DNA from: Clostridia bacterium
GTDB taxonomy: Bacteria > Bacillota > Clostridia > UBA1212 > UBA1255
Length of the DNA: 37,536 nucleotides
Direction of reading: 5' to 3'
NCBI GenBank assembly: GCA_017935905.1
Contig: JAGBGO010000004.1
Coordinates: forward strand, 1 to 37,536
Position 1 is the first letter of the stretch, and each line of letters starts with the position of its first letter. The position numbers and the translations under genes are program-made. The notes beneath the pieces were generated by a model, which saw only the letters and a program-made list of their open reading frames with translations, had not been told where the DNA came from and did not search any database. This document shows positions 1 to 7,900 of the stretch, one piece after another.

Positions 1-2
1 GA

Positions 3-74
3 ATATTTGCCATGGACGAATACTTAGAACGGGAGGTGGCCATCAAGAAACACATAAAACTACTTGTTGCTTGA
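3..74 (+). pseudogene. 3' end of an ORF with a protein-kinase-like VAIK motif (fragment)
   Basis: The reading frame is open from the left edge and stops at a TGA at 72-74. Its last 23 residues include MDEYLEREVAIKKHIK. The pattern 'D..L.REVAIK' resembles the beta-3 strand of Hanks-type Ser/Thr kinases, where the Lys of VAIK binds ATP. In a real kinase more than 200 residues should follow, but this frame ends 8 residues after the Lys. It may be the remnant of a truncated kinase gene or a chance resemblance. Most of any gene lies outside the window. Confidence 0.25.
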
Positions 75-146
75 TTCTACACATACTATGTCGGTGATAT
101 TTTGACAGATTTGAATTTACACACAATTTAGGACTTGACTCATTTA

Positions 147-187
147 AGCATCCTTTTAGACCATTTTGATTCGCGTAAAAGGATGCT
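147..187 (+). terminator. Hairpin of the AGCATCC family, terminator-like
   Basis: AGCATCCTTTTA at 147-158 pairs perfectly with TAAAAGGATGCT at 176-187 (12 bp, 17-base loop), followed by ATTTTT. The same stem sequence recurs in the hairpin cluster at 21681-21806. The rest of 75-241 holds nothing else I can support. Confidence 0.5.
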
Positions 188-241
188 ATTTTTATAAAAT
201 TACAAAAAAAACATCTATCTTCGCAAACGCAACAAAAGAAA

Positions 242-277
242 GGCGTCAGATTTCAGGTCTTCCCAAAATCCGACGCC
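242..277 (-). terminator. Rho-independent terminator of the surface-protein operon
   Basis: GGCGTCAGATTT (242-253) pairs with AAATCCGACGCC (266-277) with one mismatch. On the minus strand the stem is followed by TTTCTTTTG. It lies 35 bases downstream of the TAA at 313 and ends the minus-strand operon. Confidence 0.75.
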
Positions 278-312
278 CTTCTTTGTTGAAAGAGAAATAT
301 TGTACTTATTGC

Positions 313-1251
313 TTACTTTTTCTTTTTTAATACCAGTACGACTACAACCGTACAACCCACAATAATAACAACGGCGGCAATCACAACACCGATCAATACG
401 CCGGTCATATTGTTTCCGTCCTCTTGCTTTTCTTGATCGTCCGGTGTTTGTTCAGAGGGTTGATCCGTTTCATCGGCTTCGGGAGCCTTTGTGGGCGCTT
501 CCGTTTCCGTCACAGGGGGCTCCCAAGTTGCAGGATCATAAATGCCCTCGTAAACTTGTACGTTCTTTACTTTCCAGCCTTCTCGACTGCCGCGGAAACC
601 GAAATAGGATTTCGGTCCGGTGTGACCGTCACTGTCGGTTAAGCTAACTGCATCCAAAGCTTCTTCAATATGTTCTCCCTCGAAATAAACAAGAATCTCA
701 TCGGGAGTGACTTCAAAGCGGTACGTAATGTACACGTCGTCACCGGCGGCAACACCCGTAGCCGCATCGTCGTCGCGAACCGCAGTGAACGTTTCTCCGG
801 CGACAGCACCAATCTTTTCATGGCGCATGTGAAGCGTCTTCCACGCTACCATAGAGCGAACCTGATGTCCGGTGCCGATGGGGTTGGTGCAACCCACTAA
901 CATACAAGCCTCATCGCCGGAAGCCTTCTCCCAGTCCTCTGCCGTTGCCAAATTGATGGCTACGTCCATCGTGATGGTGTAAGTTTCATAGGGAATAGGA
1001 TCTTTGCACAATACAAAATATCCTGCCTTATCCGTACTCAACACAGTCATTACATACTCCCCGTCAACTTCTTCAAACTTAAAGGTATCCGTCGTATCTC
1101 TGAAATACGTCTCGAATTTTTCTTCCGACGCAAGCAGATCATCCGGGAACAACTTGGGTGGCGTAAGCTCCTCCTCATTTGCAAAAGCCGGAAGAGCCGC
1201 GGAACAGAATAAGATTACCTAAACCAGTAAAATACTCATTACTTTTTTCAT
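313..1251 (-). pseudogene. Membrane-anchored surface protein with one LamG-like domain; amber codon in the signal peptide
   Basis: A good AGGAGG (1261-1266) sits 9 bases before an ATG at 1251. Codons 1-10 read MKKVMSILLV, codon 11 is TAG (1219-1221), and the same frame continues VILFCSAALPAFA, a typical signal peptide end. The mature part starts LFPDDLLASEEKFETYF, the signature that opens each domain of the neighbouring surface proteins. A Thr/Glu/Pro-rich linker and a C-terminal hydrophobic helix ending KKKK follow. The only open stretch without the stop (from a TTG at 1152) would lack the secretion signal. The rest of the frame is intact, so the stop is recent, read through, or a sequence error. 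It is the last gene of the operon, 30 bases after the 945-residue enzyme. TAG is used as an ordinary stop at 9365-9367, so global amber reassignment is unlikely. Binding function is inferred. Confidence 0.75.
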
Positions 1252-1281
1252 TGCAATTTACCTCCTAATTTATTGAATATC

Positions 1282-4119
1282 TTAACGCTTCTTAACTACG
1301 ATAATAACCGTGGTTCCAACCACGAATACAACAACCACTGCGATTAAAGCAACGATAATATACAGCATCGCTTGGTTCGACAATCCAAGCCCTGAGCCGC
1401 TGCCGGACGCGTCTTTGATGGGATCCATCTCTCCAAGAGGCGGAATTTGATAGGAAAACGCCGATGCCGGCGGTTCTCCCTGCTCGTAAGTCACTTCAAT
1501 CTCATAAATTTTCGTATTCGAGCACTGCTCCATACGGACAAAGGCCCACACGTCATCTGCCGCTGCTTTCATATTAAAGGATACGACTTCACCGTTAATA
1601 GAAACCGTCTTGGGAATATTCCCGGAAGGAACCAGTAACTGAAGATTTACGGTCTCGCCGTCCCCCACCAACGTATATCGTGATGTTTTTGCATCTCGAT
1701 CATGGGTCGCAGTGTATGCCACGTACGTGTCCGAGGCTCCGTAAGAGGTGGTCGTATACACCTGGTCGTATGCCGTAGATGTCCATGCCGGCGCAATTGC
1801 TGCGTAGCGATATTGATTGCCACCGTCTCGAACACCCACAAGACCTTCCGTAAGCGCCGCATAAATGGATCCCGAGCTCCAGGTAGCAGGACCTACGCCC
1901 GGAAGAACTTCTCCGTTTCGGTAATAAACAAAGTAAATTTGTCCGTCCCGCACGCATAAATCCTTCAAACGCTCCAGGATATTTGTTCCGTAATCTGCAT
2001 ATCCGTAAAGGTAGCTGCCCTTAGACAAGGCACCGGCACCAAAAGAACACAAACAAGCATTCATACCGGTTCCTACGCTCTTAGCGCCGCCGAAACCATC
2101 CAAATATGCGGGATAAATGGTCACCCACTCTGAAAAATACCGCTCCTCCGTTTCCGTTCCAACGCCGCTCTCAATCGCCGGCGGATTATCTCGAAAATCC
2201 CGGAAAGTTTCAATAACGCGCTGCCCTTCTTCTTGGGTGAAGAATCCACGGTTCAAAGAATACGTCAGGCTTAAACTCAAACGATCCCAATCCTTTTTAA
2301 AATCCTCTTTCATAAAGATGGAGTCCATTTCGTCATCCGGTTTAGGATCAATATGCACCATGTGAGCAAAATAATTCCCGTTCCAGGCAGTCTTCATCAA
2401 ATTCTCCCGCACGTTTGCCGCTTCTTTCAGCCAGTAATTCATACGAGATTTATTTCCGGTTACGCGGTACATTTCCGCCAATTGGCACGCCGCTTGATAG
2501 AAGCCGGTATTATCTCCGTAGAACACGCACATCGCCGTTTTGGAGAAACCGGGTTTCGGTTCCCACCAAGGACTTACTGCGCGGTGCTCATTGGTGTAAT
2601 AATAGTCCCACGTGTCAATGGTATTGGCACGAATCGCCAAACCGTATTCAGAACTCCATCGCGTCTTGTCTGTACGAATGTACGTAAGAGCCTTATCCAG
2701 TCCGGGAAGAATTTCTTTCATCCACGCATGGTCGCCGGTGGCTTGCCACGTTTCGTAAGCCGCTTGTATAAACAAAAACTCTACGTCTGCTTCTATATCT
2801 AACCGTGTAACGCCGCCGATATTCTCCTCTACGTACTTGTAACAGTCGCTGGGCAAGTAGAAATAGTACGTCTGCGGCGTTTGATTCGGCTCGATCTTCT
2901 CATACAGCATACCGTCTTTCCGCTGCTGACTTAAATAGAAATCAATCCAAGACGCGGACGTAGATATTAAATACTTAGAACCTTCCAGGGTAAAAGTATC
3001 GTCGCGGATCCAACCAACAGATTGACGCACCCGGTCACCGTCACTTAAGTTGTAAACCTGCCCTTCCGGCCACGTTAACAACTGATTCTGCATCATATTG
3101 TAGAAAAAGTCGAACTGTTCATCGCCGGTAATCACTTCTGTGATATGCTGCAAATAGAACCGGAACGTAGACGCTTCACCATTTTGCGTGAAAGTAACCG
3201 TTTGGCAACCGGCCTTTCCCCGAGGGATAAATGCGTACTTATATGTACCGTCTTCTTCTTGCATATTCCCACTTTCATAAACCGTACCGGTAGCATCTGC
3301 AACCTTCACAGATACGTCTCCCGCCTGTTTGGGCGTATACGTGAACGTCTCTGTCTTTCCGGGCAGTACAAGGCCGGAATGATCTACGACGCCGGCAACC
3401 TGATTGCCGGAATATACTGTTTCCGTAGCCTCCGCAGTATATTTCAAATTCTTCAGTTGAAGCGCTTTGTTATTGTTACTTCTAAGCACAAAACATCCGT
3501 CGAAACCATCTTCATCCTCAATAGTGTAGATAAATTCACCGTTTATAAATATATGAAGTAAATCATCTACTGCACATAACGTAACTCCATACCATTCGTT
3601 TTGGTTCAGCCAACCCGGATATTCCAAATAGATACCGTCCCGCTGGCCTTCTGCGTATCCGGAATTCTTGTACGCCTTCCCTTTGGAAAATGCCTCGCTG
3701 TCAGAAATCAAAATCACGTCATTGGCCGCGCCATCTATTTGAACCACAGTTTCTGCTGCGTCGTCACGCTTAAAGCCTGCCGTCATTTTGATAGACGGAT
3801 AAGTTTCCGTGCTTCGCGCCATAAAAGAAAGGGTATACCGTTTCGGCATATCTTTCAGCGTGTAAAGAGGACCCTTTGTAATCTGCAGTACGTGCTCCCC
3901 GTCCACCGTTACGTCCTTCCAATTCACGTATCCTCTTTCAAAGTCAAAAAGGTCGTGGAAAGAAATGGACGGACCTTGGGTAAAATAGGAGAAATCCACT
4001 GCTTCTGTTTCAGGCTCCGCACTGACCGGCATACCGCACATCAGTAAACTGACGCACAAAATCCCTGCCAGTAAGCAACACAATAACCGACTGCTGTTTT
4101 GTCTATTCAAACACTTCAT
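1282..4119 (-). CDS. Membrane-anchored six-hairpin glycosidase with N-terminal LamG-like domain
   Basis: This 945-residue protein probably hydrolyses a glycan at the cell surface. Residues 1-34 are a signal peptide ending PVSA. Residues about 40-235 resemble a LamG/DUF1080-type jelly roll. Residues about 255-880 form an (alpha/alpha)6-barrel region with WIRDDTF, DGMLYE, a long helical segment around ADVEFLFIQAAYETWQATGD, and GDNTGFYQAACQLAEMYR. The end is a Gly/Ser linker, one transmembrane helix and KKR. The catalytic region aligns along its length with the cytosolic 670-residue protein at 5790-7802. Clan-level resemblance is to GH78/GH63-like six-hairpin glycosidases; I cannot fix the family or substrate. 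GGAG lies just before the ATG and the gap to the upstream gene is 5 bases, so it is co-transcribed with it. Confidence 0.8.
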   Translation of the reverse strand: MKCLNRQNSSRLLCCLLAGILCVSLLMCGMPVSAEPETEAVDFSYFTQGPSISFHDLFDFERGYVNWKDVTVDGEHVLQITKGPLYTLKDMPKRYTLSFMARSTETYPSIKMTAGFKRDDAAETVVQIDGAANDVILISDSEAFSKGKAYKNSGYAEGQRDGIYLEYPGWLNQNEWYGVTLCAVDDLLHIFINGEFIYTIEDEDGFDGCFVLRSNNNKALQLKNLKYTAEATETVYSGNQVAGVVDHSGLVLPGKTETFTYTPKQAGDVSVKVADATGTVYESGNMQEEDGTYKYAFIPRGKAGCQTVTFTQNGEASTFRFYLQHITEVITGDEQFDFFYNMMQNQLLTWPEGQVYNLSDGDRVRQSVGWIRDDTFTLEGSKYLISTSASWIDFYLSQQRKDGMLYEKIEPNQTPQTYYFYLPSDCYKYVEENIGGVTRLDIEADVEFLFIQAAYETWQATGDHAWMKEILPGLDKALTYIRTDKTRWSSEYGLAIRANTIDTWDYYYTNEHRAVSPWWEPKPGFSKTAMCVFYGDNTGFYQAACQLAEMYRVTGNKSRMNYWLKEAANVRENLMKTAWNGNYFAHMVHIDPKPDDEMDSIFMKEDFKKDWDRLSLSLTYSLNRGFFTQEEGQRVIETFRDFRDNPPAIESGVGTETEERYFSEWVTIYPAYLDGFGGAKSVGTGMNACLCSFGAGALSKGSYLYGYADYGTNILERLKDLCVRDGQIYFVYYRNGEVLPGVGPATWSSGSIYAALTEGLVGVRDGGNQYRYAAIAPAWTSTAYDQVYTTTSYGASDTYVAYTATHDRDAKTSRYTLVGDGETVNLQLLVPSGNIPKTVSINGEVVSFNMKAAADDVWAFVRMEQCSNTKIYEIEVTYEQGEPPASAFSYQIPPLGEMDPIKDASGSGSGLGLSNQAMLYIIVALIAVVVVFVVGTTVIIVVKKR

Positions 4120-4124
4120 CTTCT

Positions 4125-5663
4125 TTACTCCGAAATCGTTCTTCTAACTTTGGCAACGACGATCACACCAACAACCATAGCACTTACGCAAAGCAGACCC
4201 AGTACCAAGGAAGTATTGTCGCCGGTAGGTTTATTCTCTTCCTGCGTATTCCCGGGTGTCGCACTGGGAATCGGCGATGCCGTTGCAACAGGACTTCCGG
4301 AAGGAGAGGCGGAAGGCGCCGCTTCGTTTAACCCGGTAATAGATAAATTCTTGATCTTCCAAGCCACGTTCTCATAACGCAGACCGAAAGAACCATCCAA
4401 TACACCGGTCTGACTGCGGGCAGCCGTTGTAATTTCTCTTCCGTCAACGAACAACTTCACAGTTTCTTCCTCAACCACAATCTTGATCTTGATCCATGCG
4501 GTATTGGAGAACGTAAGATTCTGATTGTTGCCATCTTTCGCAATTTCAGAAACTTCATTGGGCGACGTGTGTTCGTTGGCTGTGGTATAACCTGCCACCG
4601 CCCACGCATGTTTCACACCGGCTTTGTAATAATTCTCTCCGGAAGGGCGGCTTCCGTCTCCGTTCAAATTCACGTAAACGGGAGCTGTGTTGCCGACCGC
4701 TGCATTCTCAATCATCATCTCATAGGATATTTCATAAGAATCGTAATCCAGTGCATCTTTTGTATAGTATACGTACCAACCGGTATCCGCACCGCCGTTC
4801 GGACGCTTCACCGTCATAATATGCTCTCCGGCCACGGTAGCAAAAGCATCTTCCGGGATAGCACCTACGCTGGCACTAAAATAGGTGCCAAACTTCGCCG
4901 CGGAAGAAAGCACGTCTCTGGGCAAATGATTGATCTTAGTTCCGGTAACCGGCGTCTTGTCTTCAATTTGCAAATTCTTGATCTTCCAAGCCACGTTCTC
5001 AAAACGCAAGCCGAAAGCGCCGTCCAGCACACCCGTATCACTGCGGGACGTGGTGGTTAATTCTTTGCCATTCACATAAAGTTTCAGCAGGTCTTCTTTC
5101 ACTTCAATACGGATTTGAATCCATTCCGTATCGGAGAAGGTCAAATTTTGATTAGCGGGCGTCTTGGCAATTTCGGAAACCTCGTTCGGTGTCGTATGCT
5201 CATTGGCTGTCGTATAACCGGCTACCGCCCACGCGTGTTTCACACCTAATTTGTAATAATTCTCCGCAGAAGGCCGTGTTCCGTCTGTACTTAAATTGAC
5301 GTACACCGGCGCGTTGTTGCCTACCGCTGCACCTTCAATTTGCATTTCGTAAGAAATCGTATAGATTTCCAAATCAACGGCATCCTTGGTATAGTATGCA
5401 TACCAGCCTGTATCCGCGCCGCCACTCGGCCGCTTCACGGTCATAATATGCTCTCCGGCCACCGTCGTAAAAGCATCTTCCGGAATGGCGCCTACCGTAG
5501 CATTAAAGTAAGTCCCAAATTTCGCTGCAGAAGAAAGTACGTCTTTGGGAAGTAATTGGGTTTCTGCGTTCTGGGCAGAAGCCACGTCCCCGGGAAGTGC
5601 CAATCCCATCAGCGCGGTAAAAAGGGAAAGTACGATCATTAAACTTACAAATTTCTTCATCAT
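4125..5663 (-). CDS. Surface protein with two near-identical LamG-like domains and an NKPTGD tail
   Basis: I start the protein at 5663 (or the adjacent ATG at 5660) because an AGGAGG lies 6 bases upstream; an ATG at 5678 would place that sequence inside the gene. The product has 512 residues. Residues 1-30 are a signal peptide ending ASA. Two domains follow at about 37-234 and 246-445, both opening LP(K/R)DVLSSAAKFGTYF. They share most residues (for example VKHAWAVAGYTTANEHT in both), indicating a recent internal duplication. A Ser/Pro/Thr-rich linker, NKPTGD, a hydrophobic stretch and a charged end with KVRR complete it, which looks like a sortase-type sorting signal or simple membrane anchor. 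No catalytic residues were recognised; glycan binding is inferred from the fold type and neighbours. It is the first gene of the three-gene surface operon. Confidence 0.85.
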   Translation of the reverse strand: MMKKFVSLMIVLSLFTALMGLALPGDVASAQNAETQLLPKDVLSSAAKFGTYFNATVGAIPEDAFTTVAGEHIMTVKRPSGGADTGWYAYYTKDAVDLEIYTISYEMQIEGAAVGNNAPVYVNLSTDGTRPSAENYYKLGVKHAWAVAGYTTANEHTTPNEVSEIAKTPANQNLTFSDTEWIQIRIEVKEDLLKLYVNGKELTTTSRSDTGVLDGAFGLRFENVAWKIKNLQIEDKTPVTGTKINHLPRDVLSSAAKFGTYFSASVGAIPEDAFATVAGEHIMTVKRPNGGADTGWYVYYTKDALDYDSYEISYEMMIENAAVGNTAPVYVNLNGDGSRPSGENYYKAGVKHAWAVAGYTTANEHTSPNEVSEIAKDGNNQNLTFSNTAWIKIKIVVEEETVKLFVDGREITTAARSQTGVLDGSFGLRYENVAWKIKNLSITGLNEAAPSASPSGSPVATASPIPSATPGNTQEENKPTGDNTSLVLGLLCVSAMVVGVIVVAKVRRTISE

Positions 5664-5712
5664 CAGAGACCTCCTCATAATTTAAGCACGAATTGTAAAC
5701 ATACTACAAACT

Positions 5713-5773
5713 ATTATAAACGAATCCACGTTTCCTCACGATAGAAATTATTGCTATTCATATTGACAAAATT
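5713..5773 (-). promoter_or_regulatory. Putative AraC-activated promoter for the surface operon
   Basis: The -10 TATAAT is at 5713-5718. Half-site AATAATTTCTATC (5740-5752) ends exactly 21 bases upstream of it, and AATTTTGTCAATA (5761-5773) starts 21 bases further out. No -35 box is visible. This is the weaker version of the layout found in front of 7802 and 10270. Confidence 0.5.
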
Positions 5774-5789
5774 GAGAACGCGGCGCAAT

Positions 5790-7802
5790 TTATTGCAGCA
5801 AAATCACAATTTGCTCTATATCTAAATCATTTTCCCGATCCAAAATCATTTCTGCGTAGCAGGAATTGCGCACGGAGCGAAGGGTGTGCGGAAGTGCCTC
5901 TCCCGAACGGGTAACCTTCTTCACCGATTTTCCTTCCGGTAAAAGGACGGAAAGTTCCACCCTGCAACTGCTGCCGGTAATATCACAAACAATCCGATCC
6001 GCTTCTTCTTTGTACTGATAAGCAATATAACGATCCGAAGGACCGAAGGATGCAGAAACGTAGGCTTCTTTAATTTCGGAGGCCGACCAGCAAGGTTGCA
6101 AACGCACTTGCATAAATTGATCGCCCAAATTCTGCACACCGGCAAGACCTTCCAAAGCCGCTACGTAAACTGCACTGGTGCCCCAAGGATCCGGACCTAC
6201 GCGGCCGCCGCCTCTCCACCAGTGCGGACGGCTGTCTTGAGAATACAAGAACCAAATTTCTCCGTCCCGTTTAAACAAATCCCGGAATCTTCGTAAAATA
6301 TCCCATCCGTACGCTTCAAATCCGTAACGGAAGGCGCCTCGTGCCAATTCTCCTCCGGCAAAAGACGCAATAGAGCCGTTTACGTCACGCCCCGGATAAC
6401 TGAAAGAATGACCGCCCGTATACGGCGGATACATGGTTACCCATTCTGCAAAAATCTTTTGCTGCGGATCCAATCCCGGTTCCATAACGTTAGGTGGATT
6501 GTCCCGGAAACGCATATATGCAGTTAAAACTTTCTCTGCTTCTTCCTGCGTTAAGAAATCTCGGTTCAGCACGTAGGCATCGCTGGTACTAAGACGCGTC
6601 CAGTCGCCCGCCCAGTCATCTTTCGCTTCCTCCGGCACTTCTTCCAAAGTAGGACCGATATGGATCATGTGGGCAAAATACTCTCCGTTCCAGGCAAGTT
6701 TCATCAGCCGCTTCCGAACGCCTTCCGCTTCTTGATCCCAGTAGGATGCCCGTTCTTCATTTCCGCAAAACCGATACATTTCCGCAAGTTCTCTTGCCGC
6801 CTGATAGAAGCCGGTGTTGTCTCCGTGGAAAATACACATATAAGTAGGGGTTACGTTGGGTTCCGGATTTCTCCAATCATTGATCTTTCGATGGGCTCTT
6901 CCGGCAGGACCGTACGCATAATCCCACGTGTCCGCAGTATTTGCGCGCATAGCTAAATTTTCTTTCTTATCCCAGCGCTTCTCATCGGTGCGAATATATG
7001 TCATCGCTTTGTCTAAGCCGGGAAGCACGGACTTCATCCACTGATTATCTCCCGTTGCCTGCCAAGCTTGGTAAGCGGCTTGCACCAACAAATATTCCAC
7101 GTCCGCTTCCAATTCCAAACGCTCGATAGCAAACGCACGACCATCACCTCGCTCACCGTTTGGCCCTACGCATTTATAACATTCCGGTCGATTGTAACAA
7201 ATCACACCGTTTTCCGGCCAGTACCCTAATTTCTCATAAATCATACCGTCTTCCCGCTGTTGGCGAAGGAAGAAATCAATCCACGCCTGCAACTGAAAAG
7301 CATTCTCCCAGTAGCGGGTCGCCTTCAAAATATGGGCATTGTCCCGCACCCAAGGCACCGTGGCGTAGAATTTTAGTCCCTGCAATTCCCAATACTCCGT
7401 CTCCCAGTAGCGAGGCGGTTGATCCTCACAAGAATGAAGCATTTCGTCAAAAAGGTGATCGTCGGTTGCCACAAAGGTTTTGGCTTCCAGGGTAAAAGGA
7501 TGCACGTTCTCAATCTGGGTATCCAACCGCTTGAAGAACATCTTCTGCGTGCCGCTGGCGCCTCTTGGAATAAAGCGGGCGGTGAAAAGGCCGTCCTTGA
7601 GCTTTAATTGTTGCGATACGTATTCTCTGCCTTTGCTGTCTACAACGCGAAACAGCATATCGCTTTGAATGCCCTCTCCGGGAATCCATTCTACGCGCGC
7701 CTCTATACCTGCATAAAATTGGGACGGCACAGAAATATACGATTCCTGTTCGCCGGCGCCTAACTTAAAAGTGCTTCTTTGCGTATTCTTGTCAAAAATC
7801 AT
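5790..7802 (-). CDS. Cytosolic six-hairpin glycosidase, paralogue of the anchored enzyme
   Basis: This 670-residue protein has no signal peptide or transmembrane helix. From about residue 15 to the end it matches the catalytic part of the 945-residue surface enzyme: WVRDNAHILKATRYWENAF, DGMIYEK, LEADVEYLLVQAAYQAWQATGD, ADTWDYAYG and GDNTGFYQAARELAEMYR. The fold is predicted to be an (alpha/alpha)6 six-hairpin barrel with a beta-sandwich N-terminal region, as in clan GH-L/M or rhamnosidase-like enzymes; the exact family and substrate are not recognised. The start at 7802 has AAAGGAG 10 bases upstream. It has its own promoter with an AraC-type operator. It probably acts on oligosaccharides imported after surface cleavage (inference). 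Confidence 0.8.
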   Translation of the reverse strand: MIFDKNTQRSTFKLGAGEQESYISVPSQFYAGIEARVEWIPGEGIQSDMLFRVVDSKGREYVSQQLKLKDGLFTARFIPRGASGTQKMFFKRLDTQIENVHPFTLEAKTFVATDDHLFDEMLHSCEDQPPRYWETEYWELQGLKFYATVPWVRDNAHILKATRYWENAFQLQAWIDFFLRQQREDGMIYEKLGYWPENGVICYNRPECYKCVGPNGERGDGRAFAIERLELEADVEYLLVQAAYQAWQATGDNQWMKSVLPGLDKAMTYIRTDEKRWDKKENLAMRANTADTWDYAYGPAGRAHRKINDWRNPEPNVTPTYMCIFHGDNTGFYQAARELAEMYRFCGNEERASYWDQEAEGVRKRLMKLAWNGEYFAHMIHIGPTLEEVPEEAKDDWAGDWTRLSTSDAYVLNRDFLTQEEAEKVLTAYMRFRDNPPNVMEPGLDPQQKIFAEWVTMYPPYTGGHSFSYPGRDVNGSIASFAGGELARGAFRYGFEAYGWDILRRFRDLFKRDGEIWFLYSQDSRPHWWRGGGRVGPDPWGTSAVYVAALEGLAGVQNLGDQFMQVRLQPCWSASEIKEAYVSASFGPSDRYIAYQYKEEADRIVCDITGSSCRVELSVLLPEGKSVKKVTRSGEALPHTLRSVRNSCYAEMILDRENDLDIEQIVILLQ

Positions 7803-7839
7803 ACGAAATAAACTCCTTTGCTTGTAGTCTACTGCTTTT

Positions 7840-7900
7840 ATTATATCGAAATTACCGGTGCGTTCCTATTGCCATTTTTAAGCGTATTATGGACATTGTT
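7840..7900 (-). promoter_or_regulatory. AraC-type operator and promoter for the cytosolic glycosidase
   Basis: The -10 TATAAT is at 7840-7845. Half-sites AAAAATGGCAATA (7867-7879) and AACAATGTCCATA (7888-7900) are direct repeats with starts 21 bases apart, and the inner one ends 21 bases before the -10. There is no -35 consensus, as expected for an activator-dependent promoter. The outer half-site overlaps the stop codon of the upstream gene (7899-7901). Confidence 0.65.

Noticed and set aside
313..1251. Global reassignment of TAG as the reason for the amber codon
   Set aside because: The transporter gene ends naturally with TAG at 9365-9367, and all other genes use TAA or TGA, so a local mutation is simpler.
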